Shown here: piece by piece, positions 36,571-45,206 of the stretch
How the letters are laid out: each line of letters opens with the position of its first letter
How positions within the stretch are numbered: the stretch's first letter is position 1
Assembly: GCF_026342835.1 (NCBI RefSeq)
Contig: NZ_JAPEMI010000001.1
Location: 3,106,501-3,170,500, forward strand
Length of the DNA: 64,000 nucleotides
Reading direction: 5' to 3'
From: Streptomyces sp. NBC_00154
GTDB lineage: Bacteria; Actinomycetota; Actinomycetes; Streptomycetales; Streptomycetaceae
Position numbers and translations under genes: made by a program
Notes under the pieces: model-generated
Told to the model about the DNA's origin: nothing
Seen by the model: only the letters and a program-made list of their open reading frames with translations
Database searches by the model: none

Positions 36571-36584
36571 GTTTCACGTGAAAC
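36571..36584. other. parS site containing the cydCD start codon
   Basis: GTTTCACGTGAAAC, perfect; its central GTG (36578-36580) is the probable start codon of cydCD. It lies 29 bp after the cydB hairpin. Confidence 0.92.
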
Positions 36585-39500
36585 CGATCGACCCGCGTCT
36601 GCTCCGTTACGCCCGCGCCACCCGGCTCTTCCTGGCGGCCGTGGTGGCACTCGGAGTGGTCGGGGCTGCGCTGGTCATCACTCAGGCCATGCTCATCGCC
36701 GACGTGGTGGTGGGCGGGTTCGAGGACGGGCTCACCGTTCCCGGGCTGCGCACCCCGCTGATCCTGCTCGTGGCGGTCGCGCTCGGCCGCGGGCTGGTCT
36801 CCTGGCTGACCGAGCTGGCCGCGTACCGGGCCAGTGCGGCGGTCAAGTCCGAGCTCCGCGGCCGGCTGCTCGACCGGACGGCGGCGCTCGGACCGGACTG
36901 GCTGAGCGGCCAGCGCACCGGCTCACTGGTGGCGCTCGCCACCCGTGGTGTCGACGCGCTGGACGACTACTTCGCGCGCTATCTGCCGCAGCTCGGACTC
37001 GCGGTGGTCGTTCCGGTGGCAGTCCTCGCCAGGATCGTCACCGAGGACTGGGTATCGGCAGCGATCATCGTGGTCACGCTGCCGCTCATCCCGCTCTTCA
37101 TGATTCTGATCGGCTGGGCCACCCAGTCCCGGATGGACCGCCAGTGGCAGCTGCTCTCGCGGCTCTCCGGACACTTCCTCGACGTGGTCGCCGGACTGCC
37201 GACGCTGAAGGTCTTCGGCCGCGCCAAGGCCCAGGCCGAGTCCATCCGCACCATCACCTCGCAGTACCGCAGGGCCACCCTGCGGACCCTGCGGATCGCC
37301 TTTCTGTCGTCCTTCGCCCTGGAGCTCCTCGCCACCCTTTCGGTGGCACTGGTCGCCGTCACCATCGGCATGCGGCTCGTGCACGGTGAACTCGACCTCT
37401 ACACCGGCCTGGTGGTGCTGATCCTCGCGCCCGAGGCCTATCTGCCGATCCGGCAGGTCGGGGCGCAGTACCACGCGGCAGCCGAGGGGCTCGCGGCCGC
37501 GGAGGAGATCTTCGCGATCCTGGAGACCGAGCCGCGGGCGGGCGGTGCGGCGGACGTCCCGCCGTCGCTGCGGCTGGAGCTGGAGGGGGTGACCGTCCGG
37601 CACGAGGGCCGTGCCGAACCTTCGCTGGACGGGGCCTCGCTGGTGGTGGACGAGGGGGAGACCGTCGCCCTGGTCGGCCCGAGTGGTGTCGGGAAGTCCA
37701 CGCTGCTCAATGTGGTGCTGGGGTTCGCGGCGCCCGACGAGGGACGGATACGGGTCGGCGGCGTCGATCTGGCGATGCTCGCGCCCGAGCGCTGGCGGGA
37801 ACGGATCGCCTGGGTGCCGCAGCGCCCACAGCTCTTCGCGGGCACGATCGCGGAGAACGTGCGGCTGGCCCGGCCGGACGCGGACGACAGCGCGGTGACG
37901 GCGGCGCTGCGGGACGCGGGGGCGTACGACTTCGTGGCGGAACTGCCCGACGGCGCGCAGACACTCCTCGGCGAGGACGGCGCGGGACTCTCCGCCGGTC
38001 AGCGGCAGCGGCTCGCGCTTGCGCGGGCGTTCCTCGCCGACCGGCCGCTCCTGCTGCTCGACGAGCCGACCGCGAGCCTGGACGGCGAGACGGAGGCGGG
38101 GATCGTCGAGGCGGTACGGAGACTGGCGGCGGGGCGGACCGTGCTGCTGGTCGTGCACCGTCCGGCGCTGCTCTCGATCGCCGACCGGGTGGTGGAGCTG
38201 GAACCCGGTGCGGCACCGGCACGGCAGTGGGCAACGGTGTCGGACGAGGGGGCGGCCGTGGTACCCCGGCAGGCGCGCACGGACGGCTCCGGGAACCGGG
38301 ACACGTACGGAGCCGGGCAGGAGCCCGAGGTGCTGCGGGAGACCGCAGCCCGGTCCGGGCAGGTACTCGCCCGGGTCCGGGAGGCCGCAGGGGCACAGCG
38401 CGGACAACTGGCGCTCGCGCTGCTGCTGAGCAGCCTCGCTCTGGCGTCGGCCGTCGGACTCATGGCCGTCTCCGGCTGGCTGATCTCCCGCGCCTCCGAA
38501 CAGCCCCCGGTGCTCTATCTGATGGTCGCCGTGACAGCGACCCGCGCCTTCGGGCTCGGGCGCGCTGTCTTCCGCTACGCCGAGCGTCTCGTCTCGCACG
38601 ACGCTGTGCTGAAGATGCTCGCCGAGCTGCGCGTCGCCGTGTACCGCGGACTGGAACGCATCACACCGGCCGGACTGGGCCGGACGCGGCGAGGGGATCT
38701 GCTGTCCCGGCTCGTGGCCGATGTGGACGCGCTGCAGGACTACTGGCTGCGGTGGCTGCTGCCTGCCGGAACCGCGGTCGTGGTGGGAGCTGCGGCAGCC
38801 GGGTTCACCGGCTGGCTGCTGCCCCAGGCGGGTGTCGTGCTCGCTCTCGGACTGCTGCTGGCCGGGGTCGGGGTGCCGCTCGTGAGTGGCGCCTGTGCCC
38901 GTCGTGCGGAACGCCAACTGGCGCCCGCGCGGGCCGATCTGGCCACCCGGATCACCGATCTGCTCGGCGGGACCGCCGAACTGACCGTCGCGGGCGCGCT
39001 GCCCGCGCGCAAGGAGAGGACGCGGGAGGCCGACACCGTCCTGACCCGGATCGCATCACGCGCGGCGACGGCCACCGCACTCGGCGGCGGCCTCTCCGCC
39101 CTGATCTGCGGCCTCACCGTCGTCGCCGCCGCACTCGTCGCTCTCCCGGCGGTTCACGACGGACGGCTGGAGGGTGTGGAACTCGCGGTGGTGGTGCTCA
39201 CCCCGCTTGCCGCCTTCGAGGCCGTCACCGGGCTGCCACTCGCCGTGCAGTACCGGCAGCGGGTCAAGCGGAGCGCGGAGCGGGTGTACGAGGTGCTGGA
39301 CGCCCCGGTGCCGGTGCACGAGCCCCTGACCCCGGCCGAGGCCCCCGCGACACCTTTCCCGCTGGAGGTACGGGGGGTGGCGGCCCGCCATGCGGGAGCG
39401 TCGCGGGACGCCCTGGACTCCGTCGACCTGACGCTGACCGCAGGCCGGCGCATCGCGGTCGTCGGCCCCTCGGGCTCCGGGAAGACCACCCTCGCGCAGG

Positions 39501-40126
39501 TCCTGCTCCGCTTCCTGGACGCGCGGGCGGGGACGTACCGGATCGGTAGTGTGGAGGCCTCGGCGCTGGACGGGGACACCGTCCGGCGGTTCGTCGGGCT
39601 CTGTGCCCAGGACGCGCATGTCTTCGACAGCTCCATCCGGGAGAACCTGCGGCTGGCCCGTACCGTCGCAACGGACGACGAGCTGCGGGCCGCCCTCGCC
39701 CGGGCACGGCTGCTCGACTGGGCAGAAGCGCTGCCCGACGGGCTCGACACCCTCGTCGGCGAGCACGGGGCGCGTCTCTCCGGCGGCCAGCGCCAACGGC
39801 TCGCGCTGGCCCGGGCGCTCCTCGCCGACTTTCCCGTGCTCGTTCTGGACGAGCCCGCCGAGCATCTCGACCTGGCGACGGCGGACGCCCTGACCACAGA
39901 TCTGCTGGTGGCGACCCGGGGCCGCACGACAGTCCTGATCACCCATCGACTGGCGGGGCTCGAAGCGGTCGACGAGGTATTGGTGATGGACGCAGGCAGG
40001 ATCGTGCAGCGTGGTCCGTATGCCGCTCTCGCGGCGGCGGACGGCCCGCTGCGCCGGATGCTGGAGCGCGAACGGGAGACTGTGCGGGCGGCGGATCGAG
40101 TGCCGGACGGTGCCGCGCGGGCGTAG
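36578..40126 (+). CDS. cydCD: Fused CydD-CydC ABC exporter for cytochrome bd assembly
   Basis: A 1182-residue single-chain fusion of the two halves of the thiol exporter (glutathione/cysteine type) needed for bd oxidase assembly. First half: membrane domain (about residues 1-310), Walker A GPSGVGKST near 367 and the signature LSAGQ near 470 (the usual form is LSGGQ). A hydrophilic linker near residues 545-590 joins a second membrane domain (about 600-890), with Walker A GPSGSGKTT near 963 and LSGGQ near 1067. A fused arrangement is normal in actinobacteria. The start is the GTG inside the parS site (reading V-K-P-I-D); no other start has a better SD. A longer open frame upstream overlaps cydB and is rejected. 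Confidence 0.93.
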   Translation: MKPIDPRLLRYARATRLFLAAVVALGVVGAALVITQAMLIADVVVGGFEDGLTVPGLRTPLILLVAVALGRGLVSWLTELAAYRASAAVKSELRGRLLDRTAALGPDWLSGQRTGSLVALATRGVDALDDYFARYLPQLGLAVVVPVAVLARIVTEDWVSAAIIVVTLPLIPLFMILIGWATQSRMDRQWQLLSRLSGHFLDVVAGLPTLKVFGRAKAQAESIRTITSQYRRATLRTLRIAFLSSFALELLATLSVALVAVTIGMRLVHGELDLYTGLVVLILAPEAYLPIRQVGAQYHAAAEGLAAAEEIFAILETEPRAGGAADVPPSLRLELEGVTVRHEGRAEPSLDGASLVVDEGETVALVGPSGVGKSTLLNVVLGFAAPDEGRIRVGGVDLAMLAPERWRERIAWVPQRPQLFAGTIAENVRLARPDADDSAVTAALRDAGAYDFVAELPDGAQTLLGEDGAGLSAGQRQRLALARAFLADRPLLLLDEPTASLDGETEAGIVEAVRRLAAGRTVLLVVHRPALLSIADRVVELEPGAAPARQWATVSDEGAAVVPRQARTDGSGNRDTYGAGQEPEVLRETAARSGQVLARVREAAGAQRGQLALALLLSSLALASAVGLMAVSGWLISRASEQPPVLYLMVAVTATRAFGLGRAVFRYAERLVSHDAVLKMLAELRVAVYRGLERITPAGLGRTRRGDLLSRLVADVDALQDYWLRWLLPAGTAVVVGAAAAGFTGWLLPQAGVVLALGLLLAGVGVPLVSGACARRAERQLAPARADLATRITDLLGGTAELTVAGALPARKERTREADTVLTRIASRAATATALGGGLSALICGLTVVAAALVALPAVHDGRLEGVELAVVVLTPLAAFEAVTGLPLAVQYRQRVKRSAERVYEVLDAPVPVHEPLTPAEAPATPFPLEVRGVAARHAGASRDALDSVDLTLTAGRRIAVVGPSGSGKTTLAQVLLRFLDARAGTYRIGSVEASALDGDTVRRFVGLCAQDAHVFDSSIRENLRLARTVATDDELRAALARARLLDWAEALPDGLDTLVGEHGARLSGGQRQRLALARALLADFPVLVLDEPAEHLDLATADALTTDLLVATRGRTTVLITHRLAGLEAVDEVLVMDAGRIVQRGPYAALAAADGPLRRMLERERETVRAADRVPDGAARA

Positions 40127-40209
40127 CAGGAGGGTGGCGGCTGCCGGATCGATTCGCAGGACCCATCGGTCCACTTTCCTCCCCAAATAGGACTAACTAG
40201 GCTCTGGGT

Positions 40210-41916
40210 ATGGCAGAGCAGGACCCGAAGGACTCACTCGAAGCCGCAACGCAGGCGACCCGCGGTCTGCAGGGCCTGTCCACCGAGCTCACCGCCCGCG
40301 TCCCGCAACTGCTGGAAGCGATGCGATCCGTCGGCACCGGGCTCGAACTGCACTCCACCCTCGATCGGATCTGCGAGACCGCCGCCGAGCTCACTCACGC
40401 CGACTACGCCGCCATCGGCGTCGCCGACGAGGGGGGCAAGGGGCTTTCCGACTTCCTCACACACGGGGTGTCGACAGAGGTGGAAGCCGCCATCGGGCAC
40501 CGGCCCGACGGGCACCGGGGGCTTCTCGGTGCACTGCTCCACGACCCGGCCCCCGTGAAGCTCGCCGATCTGACGGCCGATCCGAGGTTCGCCGGATTTC
40601 CGCCGGGCCATCCCCCGATGCGGACCTTCCTCGGCGTCCCGATCCGGGTGCAGGGCGAGATCTTCGGCAATCTCTATCTGGCCGAGAAGGACGGCGGGGG
40701 CGAGTTCACCGACTACGACCTGCACATGGTTCGGGTGCTCGCCACAGAGGCCGGGATCGCCATCGGCAACGCCCGGCTGTACGAGGCGGCACGCCAGCGC
40801 GAGCGGTGGATCGACGGATCGGTGGCCGTGACCACCGCGCTGCTCTCCGGCGGGGACGCCGACGACGCCCTCGCCGTCGTCGCCGAGCAGGCTCGCCATC
40901 TCGCTGCCTCCGCCGCGGGGATCGTGCTTCTTCCGGCCGAGGGGGGCGGGCTGGAGGTCGTCGCCGTCTCCGCCGACGAGCCGTCCGCCCCGCTCGGGGT
41001 GATCATCGGCCCGGAGAGCCCGGTGGTGGCGAAGCTGCTGGCCGGCGAGGCGGTCTTCACGGACGACTCGGCCACCGACTTCCGCATGGTCACCGGTCTT
41101 GCCCACCGATTCGGCCCGAGCATGCTGCTGCCGCTGCACAGTGGCGGACGGGTGCTCGGCGCACTCGCCACCCCGCGGGCCCGGGGCGACCGGCCGTTCA
41201 CCGAGACCGAACGGACCCTGGCCACACAGTTCGCCTCGCAGGCCGCACTCGCGCTGATGATGGCCGAGGCGCAGCGGGACCGGGAGCGGCTCGCAGTGTA
41301 TGAGGACCGTGACCGGATCGCCCGTGACCTGCACGACCTCGTCATCCAGCGGCTGTTCGCCACCGGGATGATGCTGGAGAGCGCCCAGCGCCGGTCGCTG
41401 GTGCCCGAGGTGCAGACCGGTGTCGGCCGGGCGGTCGACGAACTGGACGTGACGATTCAGGAGATCCGTACCGCGATCTTCGCGCTGCAGCAGGAACCGG
41501 CCGAAGCACCGTCCGGGCTGCGCATCCGCGTCCTGCGCGAGATCAACATGGCGGCCGTCCCGCTCGGCTTCAAGCCCGCGCACCGCTTCCTCGGCCCGGT
41601 CGACTCACTGGTCGGCGAACTGACCGGCAAGAACCTGATCGCGGCGTTGCGGGAGGCGCTGTCGAACGCCTTCCGGCATGCCGGGGCGTCCCGCATCGAC
41701 GTGGTGGTCGATGCGACTGTCACGCTGCCCGACGGACGCGACGCGGTACGTCTGTCGGTCGCCGACGACGGGGTGGGCATCCCGGAGGGCGGCCGGCGCA
41801 GCGGGCTGCGGAACCTGGCGCGCCGGGCGGAATCGCTGGGTGGGGCGAGCTGGTTCGGGCCGGGAATCGCTGAGGACGGGGGCGGCACGACGGTGGTGTG
41901 GGAGGCACCGCTGTGA
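40210..41916 (+). CDS. GAF-domain sensor histidine kinase (DevS/DosS-like)
   Basis: A 568-residue cytoplasmic kinase. Two GAF domains occupy about residues 40-185 (LHSTLDRICETAAELTHADYAAIGV) and 205-365; then comes a HisKA_3 dimerisation helix with the phosphoacceptor His375 in RIARDLHDLVIQRLF, and a HATPase domain with LIAALREALSNAFRHAG (N-box) and ADDGVGIP. In DevS proteins the first GAF binds haem to sense O2, NO or CO. No response regulator is adjacent, so it is an orphan in this window. It follows cydCD by 83 bp, which suggests a link to respiration. ATG at 40210 has only a weak SD. Confidence 0.9.
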   Translation: MAEQDPKDSLEAATQATRGLQGLSTELTARVPQLLEAMRSVGTGLELHSTLDRICETAAELTHADYAAIGVADEGGKGLSDFLTHGVSTEVEAAIGHRPDGHRGLLGALLHDPAPVKLADLTADPRFAGFPPGHPPMRTFLGVPIRVQGEIFGNLYLAEKDGGGEFTDYDLHMVRVLATEAGIAIGNARLYEAARQRERWIDGSVAVTTALLSGGDADDALAVVAEQARHLAASAAGIVLLPAEGGGLEVVAVSADEPSAPLGVIIGPESPVVAKLLAGEAVFTDDSATDFRMVTGLAHRFGPSMLLPLHSGGRVLGALATPRARGDRPFTETERTLATQFASQAALALMMAEAQRDRERLAVYEDRDRIARDLHDLVIQRLFATGMMLESAQRRSLVPEVQTGVGRAVDELDVTIQEIRTAIFALQQEPAEAPSGLRIRVLREINMAAVPLGFKPAHRFLGPVDSLVGELTGKNLIAALREALSNAFRHAGASRIDVVVDATVTLPDGRDAVRLSVADDGVGIPEGGRRSGLRNLARRAESLGGASWFGPGIAEDGGGTTVVWEAPL

Positions 41917-41961
41917 CGGCCGTCTTTCGACGTTCGGGCGGGCCTCGGGGTGAACGGCGTC

Positions 41962-42828
41962 TCAGCCTTCGCTACGGTGCCTCCGGCGCTCGGCAACGAG
42001 CCGCTCGATGACGACCGCGACACCGTCCTCGTTGTTGGTGACGGTCCGACCGGAGGCGGCGGCCAGCGCTGCGGGGTGGGCGTTGCCCATCGCGTACGAG
42101 GTGCCCGCCCAGCAAAGCATCTCCACGTCATTCGGCATGTCCCCGAAGGCGACGACCTCGGCGGGCGAGATGCCGCGTTCGGCGCAGCAGAGCGCCAGCG
42201 TGCTGGCCTTGGAGACGCCGGGACCGCTGACTTCCAGCAGGGCCGTGGGGCTGGACCGGGTGAAGGACGCGCGGTCACCGGCTGAGGTGCGAGCCACTTC
42301 GAGGAATTCGTCCGGTGCCAGTTCCGCGTGGTGCGCGAGGAGCTTCAGCACGGGGGCGCCTGAGCCGCGCACCTCTTCGTGGAGCAGCTTCTCGGCGATG
42401 GCGACGGTGGCACCCGGGTCGAGGTGAAACGGCGGGTAGGACGGTTCGTAGTGGATGCCGGTGGTCAGCTCGACGGCGAACGAGGTGCCGGGGGCGGCCA
42501 CACGCAGGGTGTGGACGACATCGAGGGCGACGTCGCGATCCAGCGACCGGACCTGGACCAGCTCGCCGCCCGCGTGCAGATCGGCGACCGCGGCGCCGTT
42601 CGCGCAGATCGCCAGACCATGGCCGTGGACATGGTCGCTGACGACATCCATCCAGCGGGCGGGCCGGCCGGTGACGAAGAAGACCTCGATCCCGGCATAC
42701 TCGGCCGCGGCGAGTGCCGCGATTGTGCGGTCCGAGACGGTTTTGTCGTCGCGCAGCAGAGTGCCGTCCAGATCGGTTGCAATCAGCCGGGGAACGGCAG
42801 GCAGAGGCGAATCGATAGCTGAGGTCAC
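41962..42828 (-). CDS. Cof-type HAD phosphatase
   Basis: A 288-residue HAD hydrolase. Motif 1 is DLDGTLL (nucleophile Asp), motif 2 is FVTGRP with Thr, motif 3 Lys occurs in VSKAST, and motif 4 is [13 protein letters not shown]. The large C2B cap is characteristic of the Cof subfamily, which dephosphorylates sugar phosphates, nucleotides or FMN. It is clearly paralogous to the HAD gene at 54113-54910. The minus-strand LLM gene lies upstream with a terminator between. Confidence 0.92.
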   Translation of the reverse strand: MTSAIDSPLPAVPRLIATDLDGTLLRDDKTVSDRTIAALAAAEYAGIEVFFVTGRPARWMDVVSDHVHGHGLAICANGAAVADLHAGGELVQVRSLDRDVALDVVHTLRVAAPGTSFAVELTTGIHYEPSYPPFHLDPGATVAIAEKLLHEEVRGSGAPVLKLLAHHAELAPDEFLEVARTSAGDRASFTRSSPTALLEVSGPGVSKASTLALCCAERGISPAEVVAFGDMPNDVEMLCWAGTSYAMGNAHPAALAAASGRTVTNNEDGVAVVIERLVAERRRHRSEG

Positions 42829-42866
42829 CCAGCCATTCTCGCGTACGGGAGCGCACGGGTGTGCGG

Positions 42867-42896
42867 AGGGGCGCGCATTTGAGGATGCGCGCCCCT
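42867..42896 (-). terminator. Perfect 12-bp hairpin between LLM and HAD genes
   Basis: AGGGGCGCGCAT (42867-42878) pairs exactly with ATGCGCGCCCCT (42885-42896), loop TTGAGG. It lies downstream of the minus-strand LLM gene and upstream of the HAD gene. Confidence 0.85.
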
Positions 42897-43019
42897 GAGC
42901 TGGGGAACATGCCTACGGCATATGCCAGAGGATCCGACGAGCCGCTGCCGCGCTGTCGGTGACGGGTGTGCAGCCAGTGGGCGCGGCGGGTACAGAGGTC
43001 GGCGGGCGGCAGGTGCGGG

Positions 43020-43916
43020 TCAGCCGAGCTGGGACAGGCCCTCCGTGGCGATCCGCTCGAAGACCTTTTCGTCCGCCGCGAAGTCGGAGTCCGCGATCGG
43101 CGTGTGGATGACGATCTCCGTGAAGCCCAGCTCGAAGTGGGTGCCCGCGAAGTCCACGAACGCGTCGAAGGACTCCAGCGGGCGGTCCGGGGTGAAGCCG
43201 GTGAGCAGGATCTTGTCCAGCTCGGCCACATCCCGGCCGACAGCCTCGCAGGCCGCGCCGAGCTTGGTGATCTGCCCGCGGATGGCCTCCACGGACTGCT
43301 CCGGGGTGCCCGTCTCGAACAGCTTGGGGTCTCCGGTGGTGACCCATGCCTGGCCGTACTGTGCGGCGAGCTTCAGCCCGCGCGGCCCGGTGGCGGCCAC
43401 CGCGAAGGGCAGCCGCGGCCGCTGTACACAGCCGGGGATGTTCCGCGCCTCGTTCGCCACGTAGAGCTCGCCCTCGTGCGTGACCGACGGCTCCCGCAGC
43501 AACCGGTCGAGCAGTGGCACGAACTCGGCGAAGTGATCTGCCCGTTCGCGCGGGGTCCAGGGCTCTTCGTCGCTCCTGCGCAGCGTCGTGGCGTCGAAAC
43601 CGTTGCCGCCTGCGCCGATGCCGAGGGTGATACGTCCGTCGGAGACATCGTCCAGCGTGATGAGGTCCTTGGCCAAGGTCACCGGGTGCCGGAAGTTGGG
43701 GGACGTGACAAGCGTGCCCAGACGCAGCCGCTCGGTGACGGCGGCCGCGGCGGTCAGGGTCGGAATCGCACCGAACCACGGTCCGTCGCGGAAGGTCCGC
43801 CAGGCCAGATGGTCATACGTGTACGCGGCGTGGAACCCCAGCTCCTCGGCGCGCTGCCAGATCTTCCGGCCGTCGCTCCAACGGTGGATCGGCAGAATTA
43901 CAGTGCTCAGACGCAT
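43020..43916 (-). CDS. LLM-class flavin/F420-dependent oxidoreductase
   Basis: A 298-residue luciferase-like TIM-barrel monooxygenase. Recognisable are the [27 protein letters not shown] start, the [22 protein letters not shown] stretch, [19 protein letters not shown] and the VAATGPRG segment. Short LLM proteins of this sort in actinobacteria usually use F420. Substrate unknown. The ATG at 43916 begins at the family start; ATG at 43928 is an alternative. Confidence 0.88.
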   Translation of the reverse strand: MRLSTVILPIHRWSDGRKIWQRAEELGFHAAYTYDHLAWRTFRDGPWFGAIPTLTAAAAVTERLRLGTLVTSPNFRHPVTLAKDLITLDDVSDGRITLGIGAGGNGFDATTLRRSDEEPWTPRERADHFAEFVPLLDRLLREPSVTHEGELYVANEARNIPGCVQRPRLPFAVAATGPRGLKLAAQYGQAWVTTGDPKLFETGTPEQSVEAIRGQITKLGAACEAVGRDVAELDKILLTGFTPDRPLESFDAFVDFAGTHFELGFTEIVIHTPIADSDFAADEKVFERIATEGLSQLG

Positions 43917-43969
43917 ACCTACGACCATACGGTGGACGTGCTGCGGACAAAAAAAGCCCATGACAGCCC

Positions 43970-44437
43970 CTAACGACGGACGCTGCGGCTGAGCCAGGGC
44001 GACAGAGTTCCGCGCGGCACGAGCTCCTTGTAGGTCTCGTCACCGGGCAGCGGCACAACCAGCCACCAGACGGGCGGGAAGACCTTGCCCTTCACATGGG
44101 CCATCCCGGTATGGACCGACCGCAGGAAAGCGGGCACGGAGTCGCGCGGGACGTCGGGGAACTCGATGCCGTCGACAGTGATCTTCGCGTCGTCCTCAGG
44201 GAAGACCTGAATGGTGACGGCCGGGGAGCCGCTCAGCTCGACGAAGGCCTCGTGCGGCAGCGAGCCGTCCGGATCGATGACCGCGAAGGCGCCGGCGGAA
44301 GTACGCCGGGAGAGCTGGTCGGCGCCGATGTCATCGGTGGTCCGCACCTCCAGATCGAATGCGCGGGCGACCTCGCGGATCGCTACGACTACGGCTTCGG
44401 TGCCGGCGAAGTGCGGACGGTCCATGCTCACGATCAT
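43970..44437 (-). CDS. Conserved hypothetical protein
   Basis: A 155-residue soluble protein, start at ATG 44437 (an internal ATG at 44425 is equally plausible). It has mixed alpha/beta composition, with [20 protein letters not shown] near the N-terminus and [19 protein letters not shown] in the middle, then an aromatic [15 protein letters not shown] do not recognise the family. It lies 79 bp downstream of kptA on the same strand and 53 bp upstream of the LLM gene. Confidence 0.65.
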   Translation of the reverse strand: MIVSMDRPHFAGTEAVVVAIREVARAFDLEVRTTDDIGADQLSRRTSAGAFAVIDPDGSLPHEAFVELSGSPAVTIQVFPEDDAKITVDGIEFPDVPRDSVPAFLRSVHTGMAHVKGKVFPPVWWLVVPLPGDETYKELVPRGTLSPWLSRSVRR

Positions 44438-44516
44438 GCCGCGTGCCACCGGTCGGTGCACTGGGTCGGTGTGGTGGGCGACGGTGCGATCGGACCCCGG
44501 TCGGTTCCGTTCGGGT

Positions 44517-45059
44517 TCAGCCGGGGAAGCGCAGGAACTCGGGCGGTACCGCCTCCGTGAGCCAGACCCCGTTCGCGCTGACGTAGAAGACATGACCCGC
44601 TCGGTGCATCGCGGCCGCGTCCACGGAGAGGACGACAGGTCGGCCGCGCCGGGCACCGACATGGGTCGCCGTCTCACGGTCGGGCGAGAGGTGGACGTGG
44701 CGTCGGTTCATGGGGCGTAGCCCCTCGGTACGGATCGCGTCCAGGGCGTGGCCCACCGTGCCGTGGTAGAGGTACGCGGGCGGCTCGACCGGCGGCAGAT
44801 CGAGGTCCACCGGGACGGTGTGGCCCTGGCTCGCACGGATGCGGTCGCCTTCGATGGCGTAGCGCTGTTTGTCGTTGACCGCGACGACGTGATCGAGCTC
44901 GGCCCGGGTGATGGGGAAGTTGTGCCGGGTCGTGGCGCGGAGCAGCTCGTCGATCGGCACCCAGCCGTTCGCATCAAGAGCGATGCCGATCCGCTCGGGG
45001 TGATGCCGCAGGTGTTTCGAAAGGTACTTGGACACCTTGACGGTGCGTCTTTCGTCCAT
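44517..45059 (-). CDS. kptA: RNA 2'-phosphotransferase (KptA/Tpt1)
   Basis: A 180-residue KptA. The N-terminal winged-helix part has KVSKYLSKHLRHHPE (the LSxxLRHxP motif with the catalytic Arg and His), and the C-terminal ADP-ribosyltransferase-like part has YHGTVGHALDAI, RRHVHLSPD and RPVVLSVDAAAMHRAGHVFYVSANGVWLT. Tpt1 removes a 2'-phosphate from tRNA after splicing in eukaryotes, producing ADP-ribose 1'',2''-cyclic phosphate; bacteria lack such splicing, so the bacterial role is unclear (RNA repair or detoxification). ATG at 45059. The 146-bp upstream region contains a DnaA-box cluster. Confidence 0.93.
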   Translation of the reverse strand: MDERRTVKVSKYLSKHLRHHPERIGIALDANGWVPIDELLRATTRHNFPITRAELDHVVAVNDKQRYAIEGDRIRASQGHTVPVDLDLPPVEPPAYLYHGTVGHALDAIRTEGLRPMNRRHVHLSPDRETATHVGARRGRPVVLSVDAAAMHRAGHVFYVSANGVWLTEAVPPEFLRFPG

Positions 45060-45127
45060 CCCGCAAGAGTGCCCGTGACGATCTCGTCGGCGCATCCGGA
45101 TTTGCTCAGGATTCACACCAGCGATTT

Positions 45128-45194
45128 TCGTCCACAGGTTTGATCCACAGCCAACTTGAGTTATCCACAGGGTATTTGGCGATTCTGTGGACAA
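45128..45194. promoter_or_regulatory. Dense DnaA-box cluster upstream of kptA
   Basis: Four boxes within 67 bp: TCGTCCACA (45128-45136), TGATCCACA (45141-45149), TTATCCACA (45161-45169) and, on the opposite strand, TTGTCCACA (45186-45194). The last two are perfect strong boxes. The cluster lies between the kptA start (45059) and the end of the merR gene (45207), both minus-strand. Confidence 0.78.
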
Positions 45195-45206
45195 GTGACT
45201 GTGAAA

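Noticed and set aside
33963..36650. An 895-residue open frame on the minus strand opposite cydA-cydB
   Set aside because: High third-position GC gives long antisense frames; the peptide is highly charged with no domain, while the opposite strand encodes clear CydA and CydB.
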